A program made the translations under genes and the position numbers. A DNA stretch of 64,000 nucleotides from CAXXHQ01 sp963665265 (GTDB lineage Bacteria; Planctomycetota; Planctomycetia; Pirellulales; Thermoguttaceae). Every line of letters starts with the position of its first letter. Position 1 is the first letter of the stretch. Location: NCBI GenBank assembly GCA_963665265.2, contig OY762224.2, positions 682,001-746,000 of the forward strand, given 5' to 3'. The notes beneath the pieces were generated by a model. That model ran no database searches, was not told the origin of the DNA, and was given only the letters and a program-made list of their open reading frames with translations. Shown one piece after another: positions 34,011 to 40,915 of the stretch.

Positions 34011-34730
34011 TCAATCGGTCTCGGCCGCCGCCAAGGCGTCGGCCATGCTAATCGTTCCTTCGTAGAGAGCGCGGCCAATAATGCAGCCGGGCAAACCTGC
34101 CGCCGCTAGTCGAGCCACGTCCTCTTTTACCGCCACGCCGCCGGAGGCGATTACCGGCCAATCGACCGCTTCTTGCATCTCGACCATCGCCTCGACGTTC
34201 GGACCGGCCAACATGCCGTCCTTCGCGATGTCGGTGTAGATCAACGCAGCGATCGGCTCGCCGGCGAATTGCTTCGCCATTTCGACGGCCGAAACGTCGC
34301 TGGTCTCGAGCCAGCCCTGCACGGCCACGCGCCCGTCGCGCGCGTCGATGCCCAGGGCCAGTTTGTCGGGATATTTTCGGCACATCGCGCGGAACCAATC
34401 CGGTTCACGCAGCGCCAACGTTCCGATTACCAAACGGGAAATCCCCGCGTCGAGAAGCGTGCGAATCGTCTCTTCCGATCGAACGCCGCCGCCCAGTTCG
34501 CAAGGAACTTTGCAGGCTTCGACGATCGCTTTGACGCTCGATAAGTTGGTCGGCTTGCCGTCTCGGGCGCCGTCTAAATCGACAAGATGGAGCTGATGCG
34601 CGCCGAGCCGGACCCAGTGCAGAGCCATAGCGGCAGGATCGGAGCCGAAGACCGTCTCACGTCCATAGTCGCCTTGCTGAAGGCGGACGCATTGTCCGCC
34701 GCGTATGTCAATCGCCGGCCAGATTTCCAC
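34011..34730 (-). CDS. hisA: Phosphoribosylformimino-AICAR ribotide isomerase
   Basis: A 239-residue beta/alpha barrel of normal HisA length. Catalytic aspartates D8 (PAIDIRGG) and D129 (LGIDARDG), phosphate-binding ELGGGVRS (about 78-85) and VIASGGVA, and the YTDIAKDGML loop are present. HisA catalyses the Amadori isomerisation of ProFAR to PRFAR in histidine synthesis. The start is GTG at 34730 with AGGAG eight bases upstream; the ATG one base out of phase is not usable. No hisH or hisF adjoins it. A terminator-like hairpin lies just before the ribosome site, suggesting isolation from glgX or leader control. Confidence 0.93.
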   Translation of the reverse strand: MEIWPAIDIRGGQCVRLQQGDYGRETVFGSDPAAMALHWVRLGAHQLHLVDLDGARDGKPTNLSSVKAIVEACKVPCELGGGVRSEETIRTLLDAGISRLVIGTLALREPDWFRAMCRKYPDKLALGIDARDGRVAVQGWLETSDVSAVEMAKQFAGEPIAALIYTDIAKDGMLAGPNVEAMVEMQEAVDWPVIASGGVAVKEDVARLAAAGLPGCIIGRALYEGTISMADALAAAETD

Positions 34731-34746
34731 GCATTAAGCTCCTGGC

Positions 34747-34776
34747 AAAAACGCGATCAAAGGAACGACTTGATCG
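34747..34776 (-). terminator. Terminator-like hairpin directly before the hisA ribosome site
   Basis: On the minus strand CGATCAA and TTGATCG (34776-34770 and 34760-34754) form a 7-bp stem with a nine-base loop, then CG and five T (34751-34747). Only three bases later comes the AGGAG of hisA. It could end glgX transcripts or act as an attenuator. Confidence 0.5.
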
Positions 34777-34989
34777 TTACTCCGTTTTAATTCGAGAACT
34801 TGATATGAGCAAATCGCAAATCAAAACGGGAAAACGTGCAATATCTCATAGTTTCCTAATCCGTGCAAGCGGGGAGATAACTTCGCCGGGGGGAGGGACT
34901 TGCGCTTTTTGAAGTCCAAAAGCCCGCGTCGCGGAATAGCGTTCCGCTGTGTATTTCGCTTTGCGTTGTTTGCGTAAGAAGGCTGGAAT

Positions 34990-37467
34990 TTACCGTGCGA
35001 CCAGGATCACGACCGAGCGTCCGCCGACCTCGATTTCCCGCTGGTTCTCCAGAATCGGCTCTTCGCCTAGCGGAAAAACGTCGCCCGGAGGCTCAATTCC
35101 GGTGTTAGCGAAGATATGCCACCTGCGTCCCTCGTCGGTCGCGGGGAGCTCGAACGGCAACGCTTCCCAATACATGTTCAGCGCCGCATAGATGACGTCG
35201 CTTTCCTCGGCGCCGCGCAAGCAGGCCTGAAAAGCCAATACGCGACTTGTCCCCGACCAGTCGGGTCGCCAAGCGTGAACCCCGTGCCACGATATCTCCA
35301 GCGTTCCGTTTTCGTGCCCTTCGTTTCCCGGAAAATGCGCTCGCCGCAAAACCGGATGCGTCTTACGGAAGGCGATCAGCGCTCGGCAATAGCGGAACAA
35401 CTCGGCGTTCTTCGTCTTCAAGCTCCAGTTTAGCCAATTCAACTCGTTGTCTTGGCAGTAGGTGTTGTTGTTTCCGAGTTGCGATCGGCCGACCTCGTCG
35501 CCCATCAAAAGCATCGGCACGCCTTGGCTGAGAAAGAGCATCGACAAAGCGTTTTTCGTTTGCCGCCGTCGAAGAGCTAATATCTCGGGATCGTCGGTCG
35601 GTCCCTCCGCGCCGCAGTTCCACGAGTGGTTGCCGTTGTCGCCGTCGCGATTGCTTTCGCCGTTCGCCTCGTTGTGCTTGTCGTTGTAGCTCACGACGTC
35701 GGCCAGAGTGAATCCGTCGTGGCAGGTGACGAAATTAATCGAGGCCGACGGCCCGCGATAGTAATAGAGGTCGGGCGAACCGGCGAGTCGTTGCGATATC
35801 TCGCCGACTTGTCCCATATCTCCCTTTAAGAATTTGCGAATGCAGTCGCGATATTTTCCGTTCCATTCGCCCCAGCGGCCGTAGGCCGGGAAATGTCCCA
35901 CCTGATAGAGCCCGCCGGCGTCCCAGGCTTCGGCGATCAGTTTTGTTCGGCCGAGAACCGGATCGAGAGCCAATGATTCCAAGAGCGGCGGATTCGTAAG
36001 CGGCGTGCCGTCAGGCGCTCGGCCCAAAATGCTCGCCAAATCAAAACGGAATCCGTCGATGTGGTATTGTGCCACCCAATGGCGCAAACAGTTCAAAACG
36101 AAATCGCGGACGACGGGATGATTGCAGTTGATCGTGTTACCGCACCCGCTGAAATTAAAATAATTTCCGTCGGGCGTGAGCATGTAATAGACCGAGTTGT
36201 CGAGTCCGCGGAACGAAAGCGTCGGGCCGTTTTCGTTTCCTTCCGAGGTATGATTGAACACCACGTCGAGCATCACTTCGATGCCGTTGCGGTGCAACTC
36301 TTTCACGAGCGATTTGAATTCGTCGGCTTGGAGATGGAAGCGGCCGGTCGCCGCGTAACTTGCTTTCGGCGCGAAGAAGCCGAGCGTGCTATATCCCCAA
36401 TAGTTGACGAGCGGTTCGCCGGTGAGCGGATTGACGCGGTCAACTTCGGTTTCGTCGAACTCGAAAATCGGCAGCAATTCGACGCAGTTCACGCCCAGTT
36501 CGACGAGGTAGGGGATTTTTTCTTTCAGTCCGGCGTAAGTTCCGGGAAATCGCACGCCGGAGGTCGGATGTCGTGTGAAGCCTCGCACATGCGCTTCGTA
36601 AACCACGAGGTCTTGCAACGGAATTTGCAACGGTCGATCATCTTGCCAATCGAAATCCTCGGAGACGATTCGGCCGCGCGGCGAGACGATGCGGTCGTCG
36701 CGCTCGCCCCAAGTGGGTCGCCAGCAGACGGCCCGGGCGGCCGGATCGAGCAAAACCTTTTCGCGATTGAAGCGATGCCCTTCTTTCGGCTCGAAAGGTC
36801 CGTCCATCCGAAAGCCGTATTCGAAATCCTCGGCGCCCAAATGAAAGACGGTCATGGCATGCACGTCGCCGACGCGGAACTCCGGCGGAAAGGGAATCGA
36901 GGCGAACGATTCGACGGCGTCGGGCTCGAACAATTCCAGCCAGCACTGCGTGGCGTTGCGCGAATAGACCGAGAAGTTCACTCCCTGCGGCAGGAGCGTG
37001 GCGCCGAGCGGCATCGGGAACCCTGGCCGAAGGTCGAATCCTTCGAACGAATGCGTCGGATAGAAATCAGTTTGCGCGCGGATCGCCTGACGCGGCGCGG
37101 AGCCTTGGAGGGGAGCGACTTGGCCAAAGAGGTCCAAAAAGCCCGACGCCTCGGCAACGGCGAGCAATTCGTCCGAAGCGCCCTGCGCCATGATCGTTCC
37201 TCCTTGGCTGCGAACGCGTCGGGCCAGCAAGAGGAGGCGGCGCAGTCCTTCGCCCGTCGCTTCGCTCACGCCGCTAAAATCAACCAACAAAACGCCGCCG
37301 GTATGCACGGCGGCCTCGGCCGCGTCCAAGACTCGATCCCGCTCCGCCGCCGAAAGCGCTCCCCCGATCCGTCCTTTAAGAATGAGAGTCGTCGTCGAGA
37401 GGTCGGAGTGTATGTCGATCGAAAGCGATTGAGCGTCTGCTTGTCGTGGGGGGCGAGGCGATGACAT
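34990..37467 (-). CDS. Glycogen debranching enzyme GlgX with N-terminal STAS domain
   Basis: An 825-residue fusion. Residues about 12-115 form a STAS (anti-sigma-antagonist-like) domain: STTTLILKGRIGGAL, GVLLVDFSGV, a helix GEGLRRLLLLARRV, GGTIMAQG, ASGFLDLFG; the Ser of the usual D-S-S-G site reads E-A-T-G. From about 135 on it is a GlgX/isoamylase enzyme: CBM48 domain (LPQGVNFSVYSRNATQ), then GH13 regions DVVFNHT, GFRFDLAS (nucleophile Asp), AEAWD (acid/base Glu) and CHDG. GlgX cleaves alpha-1,6 branches of phosphorylase-limit glycogen in the cytoplasm. ATG 37467 is chosen over 37482 since AAGGA stands seven bases before it. No other glycogen gene is adjacent. Confidence 0.9.
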   Translation of the reverse strand: MSSPRPPRQADAQSLSIDIHSDLSTTTLILKGRIGGALSAAERDRVLDAAEAAVHTGGVLLVDFSGVSEATGEGLRRLLLLARRVRSQGGTIMAQGASDELLAVAEASGFLDLFGQVAPLQGSAPRQAIRAQTDFYPTHSFEGFDLRPGFPMPLGATLLPQGVNFSVYSRNATQCWLELFEPDAVESFASIPFPPEFRVGDVHAMTVFHLGAEDFEYGFRMDGPFEPKEGHRFNREKVLLDPAARAVCWRPTWGERDDRIVSPRGRIVSEDFDWQDDRPLQIPLQDLVVYEAHVRGFTRHPTSGVRFPGTYAGLKEKIPYLVELGVNCVELLPIFEFDETEVDRVNPLTGEPLVNYWGYSTLGFFAPKASYAATGRFHLQADEFKSLVKELHRNGIEVMLDVVFNHTSEGNENGPTLSFRGLDNSVYYMLTPDGNYFNFSGCGNTINCNHPVVRDFVLNCLRHWVAQYHIDGFRFDLASILGRAPDGTPLTNPPLLESLALDPVLGRTKLIAEAWDAGGLYQVGHFPAYGRWGEWNGKYRDCIRKFLKGDMGQVGEISQRLAGSPDLYYYRGPSASINFVTCHDGFTLADVVSYNDKHNEANGESNRDGDNGNHSWNCGAEGPTDDPEILALRRRQTKNALSMLFLSQGVPMLLMGDEVGRSQLGNNNTYCQDNELNWLNWSLKTKNAELFRYCRALIAFRKTHPVLRRAHFPGNEGHENGTLEISWHGVHAWRPDWSGTSRVLAFQACLRGAEESDVIYAALNMYWEALPFELPATDEGRRWHIFANTGIEPPGDVFPLGEEPILENQREIEVGGRSVVILVAR

Positions 37468-38021
37468 AACGGCGTCCTTCATCTACGAAGAGCGGTTCGG
37501 TGCGAAGAACCATCTCAAAACTCGATGTTAACTAGCGCGGCAAAAAAACGAAAAGAAAAAACGGACGAAGTGAAATCGATTATCGCCGTTCGGTTCGCAT
37601 ACGGCTGCCCCTTGTTTGCGGGGGAATCCGTTGCGTTAGGCTACTCTGAGCGGCTACTCAAGGAAGTGGGCTTTGCCAAGAAAGAAAAAAGCCGGTCTTA
37701 TAGGCCGGAAAAACCGATCCGAAGATCTGGGAGACGTGTATTAATTATCAGCAATCGCACTCTATTGTCAATAAAATTCTCGTGTCGAATTGAGGCGAAG
37801 AGCCCAAGACGCTTCGCTCCGATCTCGCTTCTCGTCTATTTCAGGTCGTTTTTTAAGCCCGTAGGGCTTCCGTAAGACGGGCTGGGGTGGTGATTAGCAA
37901 CTTCCCATGAAAAAACGACTGGTCGATTCATTAGCAATTGAGTACACTGCGTTGAATAAATAAGTGGGACGAAGGTCTGTCGAGTTGTAAACAAACCCAC
38001 TAAGTCTTTGTTGGAGAGAGC
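37468..38021. other. Gene-free left flank of the accessory cassette
   Basis: About 550 bases. A plus-strand frame of 116 codons (37525-37875) has no signature or ribosome site and is not accepted. A terminator-like hairpin is at 37692-37708. From about 37880 the composition turns AT-richer and GGAGAG precedes the methyltransferase start. Confidence 0.5.
37681..37713 (-). terminator. Terminator-like hairpin between glgX and the accessory cassette
   Basis: CCGGTCT at 37692-37698 pairs with AGGCCGG at 37702-37708 (one G-U), loop TAT, flanked by A runs on both sides; T-rich on the minus strand. It would shield glgX from minus-strand transcripts arising in the cassette. Confidence 0.45.
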
Positions 38022-38930
38022 ATGGCTGCGTCGTTGGCGATATTAAGGCGGGATGGTTTGCCTGATGCTTCACTTGGGACTCCTATTGAGTCTTGGAAGG
38101 GTAAGATGGGGGGAAGGGGGCCTCGTTGGGAAGTGCATTGTGGCGATGCGATTGAGGTTATGAGACGGTTTTCGGCTAGCCATTTTTCTTGCGTTGTGAC
38201 TTCGCCGCCGTACTTCTGGCAGCGCGACTATGGAGTTGAGGGGCAAATCGGCCTTGAGTCAACGATTGACGGATATGTGCAATCCCTATGCACTGCTATG
38301 GATGAGGTTAAGCGAGTGCTGAAGCCTACAGGGGTTCTTTTTTTGAACCTTGGGGATACTTACTATTCTGGAAAAGGGCAGCCACAAGGACCAGACCCAA
38401 AGCACAACGGGCGACGTTTAAAAATGCTTCGTGCGGTAGATGCGAGCGGTTTGGGGGTTCCTAAAAAAACCGTAATAGGGATTCCGTGGCGTGTTACGCT
38501 AGAAATGATCTCTCGTGGGTGGGTGTTACGGGCTCCGATTATTTGGCGAAGGGAAAACGCAATCCCTGAAGCAAATGTATTAGATCGTCCATGGAAAACC
38601 TACGAATATTTATTCATGTTTTCCCAATCGCGAAAATATAATTTTGACCGCAAACCTCTGGTTGAAGAAAAGGTTGAAGATGTTTGGACGATTGAGTCAA
38701 GGCCACTCGCAGGTCGAAAGCACCCTGCAGTGTTTCCTCCCGAGCTAGTCTCTCGTTGTCTTAAAATAGGAAACCCAAAGCGAGGTCCAGTGCTTGATCC
38801 TTTTGCTGGAAGTGGAACTGCACTTCGAGTTGCGTTGTCGCATAGAATGAAAGCAGTGGCTATAGATTTGAACCGCGAATTCTGCACAAGCATTGTTCGG
38901 GCATTGAATAAAGAGGCGGAGAAGATATGA
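38022..38930 (+). CDS. DNA methyltransferase, beta-class (N4-cytosine or N6-adenine)
   Basis: A 302-residue amino-methyltransferase. Motif IV SPPY is at residues 61-64 and the SAM-binding motif I FAGSG at about 261-265 near the C-terminus, the order of the beta class. Other parts: GDAIEVMRRF, a helix DEVKRVLKPTGVLFLNLGDTY, TVIGIPWRVTLEMISRGWVLRAPIIW (split by several residues) and HPAVFPPELVSRCL. S-P-P-Y favours N4-cytosine, but N6-adenine is possible. GGAGAG lies six bases before the ATG. No classical restriction endonuclease adjoins it; a DUF262 gene and a nucleotidyltransferase-like gene face it, with 16 bases between convergent stops. Composition is AT-richer than the surroundings, suggesting transfer. 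Confidence 0.9.
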   Translation: MAASLAILRRDGLPDASLGTPIESWKGKMGGRGPRWEVHCGDAIEVMRRFSASHFSCVVTSPPYFWQRDYGVEGQIGLESTIDGYVQSLCTAMDEVKRVLKPTGVLFLNLGDTYYSGKGQPQGPDPKHNGRRLKMLRAVDASGLGVPKKTVIGIPWRVTLEMISRGWVLRAPIIWRRENAIPEANVLDRPWKTYEYLFMFSQSRKYNFDRKPLVEEKVEDVWTIESRPLAGRKHPAVFPPELVSRCLKIGNPKRGPVLDPFAGSGTALRVALSHRMKAVAIDLNREFCTSIVRALNKEAEKI

Positions 38931-38946
38931 AAGGGTGAAGCGTAGT

Positions 38947-40005
38947 TCATGCCTTCTTGTTCTTTGTGCGGCTACTACTAGTTGACTTTATTATCTTTCC
39001 TATTATTTCCCCGCGTATAACTCGTGAATATTTATCATTCGTCGCCTTGGTTGCAGCTTTATGATAGCTCCTCGCATCATTGTCTAATGCTGCAAATGCT
39101 TGCTTATTATCTTCGCTTTTTGTGTCGTAAACCTTTTCTACCGATTTAAAAAAAGACTTGAGCTTGGTACCAACGGCGGCAGGCGTCAGTTGGAGCTTTT
39201 CAACAATGAGGGCGTGGTGGATTTCAACGAGCAGAGTAAAAAGATCTGTCTTTTTCCAGGCACGGGATTTTTCGTCGAACCCGCAATGATCAATGAAATC
39301 AAATACTCTCGCCATCTGCGCGTCAATTGCCGCTTTGCCCGAAAAATCATCATTAAATCTATTAAGGTATTCTTCATTAAGTTCGTCACGATGGTAGTAT
39401 GTTGATTTTATTGTCGTGATGAGAATAACGCAAAAAGTCACGTCATTCATTCTTTTTCTGTCTGCTAAAGAGAATATGCGATGGCTTTCAAAAAAATGAT
39501 TCATGGACAAATTGTCGCAGAAATTTATATATTCCCCATTGTAAAGTGCATTTAGCTTCTCCATTCTCTTAAGCGGGAAGTCCGTAGAGTTGATTCTAGA
39601 AAAAATCTCTTTAATCTCTTCGCCTGACACCGTACCTAAGTCACGTACTGAAACAATATAGTCTAGAAATTTTTTCTTTTCATCCTGCGAGAGTGCCGCA
39701 TATGGCTTAACTTTTTTCAATACAAGGTCTTTGGAGCCTTTTGCATACTCATGGAGAGTAGAAATCCGCTGCTGGCCGTCAACGAGCTCGTTGACTCGGT
39801 GAATTGCGTTGGTGTCTATTTCGCCTGTGGCAATGAATATCTCGGGGAAAGGAAGGCCTTTCAAGACAGTTTCTAAGAATTTATCTTTGACAGCGTTGGT
39901 CCAAACGAGCCTTCGCTGGAATGGCGGCCTCATTCTCAATCCTCCAGCGTCAACTTCATTTAGGATTTCACTAATTCTTTTGCTAGCTGCACCTGTTACA
40001 ACCAT
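38947..40005 (-). CDS. DUF262 domain protein (ParB/GmrS-like) without HNH domain
   Basis: A 352-residue protein. The DUF262 signature is clear: MRPPFQRRLVW (25-35), then VDGQQRISTL with DGQQR at 76-80. DUF262 is the N-terminal ParB-like nucleotidase part of GmrSD-type modification-dependent restriction enzymes and of other defence proteins; it binds NTP and regulates or supports DNA cleavage. The C-terminal part here is helical, with no DUF1524 H-N-H motif visible, so no obvious nuclease active site. It begins three bases after the stop of the nucleotidyltransferase-like gene and should be co-translated with it. AT-rich codon use (many TTT, AAA, ATT) contrasts with neighbours. A role with the convergent methyltransferase is inferred from position. 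Confidence 0.8.
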   Translation of the reverse strand: MVVTGAASKRISEILNEVDAGGLRMRPPFQRRLVWTNAVKDKFLETVLKGLPFPEIFIATGEIDTNAIHRVNELVDGQQRISTLHEYAKGSKDLVLKKVKPYAALSQDEKKKFLDYIVSVRDLGTVSGEEIKEIFSRINSTDFPLKRMEKLNALYNGEYINFCDNLSMNHFFESHRIFSLADRKRMNDVTFCVILITTIKSTYYHRDELNEEYLNRFNDDFSGKAAIDAQMARVFDFIDHCGFDEKSRAWKKTDLFTLLVEIHHALIVEKLQLTPAAVGTKLKSFFKSVEKVYDTKSEDNKQAFAALDNDARSYHKAATKATNDKYSRVIRGEIIGKIIKSTSSSRTKNKKA

Positions 40006-40008
40006 TGT

Positions 40009-40614
40009 TTATGCCCTTAGTTCTGCTAAGCAGAGGTTGACGTTTTTACTTTGGTAAGCTTCGAGTCTTTCCCACGATCTGTATAGTCTTGCTGTGATTC
40101 GGCGACGCCCAAAGCGGCGAGATCTCATTAACTGATCAAAAAAACCAGCCCAATCTTGTGACTCTTTGAATGCGGGCACTCTGGGAAGCCATCTGGGGTC
40201 AATCCAACCGTTGAATAGCACTTTGACAAACCTTTTGAAGTGTTCTTCATGCCTCCATGCTATGTTTGAATGCGCATAATTAAAAACCCCATTCCAGTAA
40301 TAATCAAACTGGTTTTGAGACACCATTGCTACGTCTATGTCGGAGCTTTCGCTGACTTCTAGGTATCGCTTTGAGGGTTTTATACTAAAACCCATACGAC
40401 ATGATCCTACTATTATTACAGCCGTTGGGTGAAGATGAAACTCAGTTGCTATGGTTTGACGAAGCTCGAAATAATCATCCTGTGAAAGGGCTATTGGAAG
40501 GCCTGTTGTGATATGCTTTCGGACAAATAGGTGTAAATGGTCGTCCGAAAGAGTTTTCAGCTCGTCTTTGAAACGTTGCACTCGGGCGAGATGATCATTC
40601 GGTGCCATTTCCAT
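40009..40614 (-). CDS. Nucleotidyltransferase-fold protein (small, MNT-like)
   Basis: A 201-residue protein with the nucleotidyltransferase core: hydrophobic AVIIVGS with G-S at residues 70-71, followed after a 20-residue insertion by SSDIDVAMV, where D92 and D94 are the metal-binding pair. This G-S...D-x-D pattern is shared by minimal nucleotidyltransferases of toxin-antitoxin pairs, CD-NTases and aminoglycoside adenylyltransferases. The rest is helical and basic (RSRRFGRRRITARLYRSW) and not recognised. It is first in a two-gene operon with the DUF262 gene, three bases apart. Whether it makes a signal nucleotide, modifies a protein or acts as an antitoxin cannot be said. Confidence 0.7.
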   Translation of the reverse strand: MEMAPNDHLARVQRFKDELKTLSDDHLHLFVRKHITTGLPIALSQDDYFELRQTIATEFHLHPTAVIIVGSCRMGFSIKPSKRYLEVSESSDIDVAMVSQNQFDYYWNGVFNYAHSNIAWRHEEHFKRFVKVLFNGWIDPRWLPRVPAFKESQDWAGFFDQLMRSRRFGRRRITARLYRSWERLEAYQSKNVNLCLAELRA

Positions 40615-40915
40615 ATTAAGGCAGTCCCATGGATATGCAGAAAATGATTATGCAGACAATGCGATTAATAATAGTGTATCCATTCATACCACAAGGTCAA
40701 TCATCACCCCCCTGGCCTCAAGGTCGGCAGTAATTGGTGTTTATCCCTTCCCGCAACTTGTTTCCCGCCTTTCCTTGGGGTACCATGGCCAGCATGGTTA
40801 CGGCGTCGAGGGTTGCGCAAATTCGCGAGCCTTCGGACCGGCAAAAGCCGATCGTCGACCGCCGTCCCGCATTTCGCCAATCCCGCACTGAAAATTCAAT
40901 CGAGGCAAATACACC
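40615..40915. other. Right flank of the accessory cassette and leader of the second GH2 gene
   Basis: About 300 bases. Up to about 40700 the DNA is AT-rich and probably carries the promoter of the minus-strand operon; after 40740 it returns to the usual composition. No att-like direct repeat, integrase or tRNA was seen at either edge of the cassette. Confidence 0.45.

Noticed and set aside
36061..37464. 467-codon plus-strand frame opposite glgX
   Set aside because: Antisense shadow of glgX with no motifs of its own.
37525..37875. 116-codon plus-strand frame before the methyltransferase
   Set aside because: No ribosome site, no recognisable motif, highly basic; lies over a terminator-like hairpin.
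37880..40700. Classical type II restriction-modification system
   Set aside because: No restriction endonuclease-like motif (PD-ExK, HNH, GIY-YIG, PLD) was recognised in the two partner genes, so it is reported as a candidate of another type.
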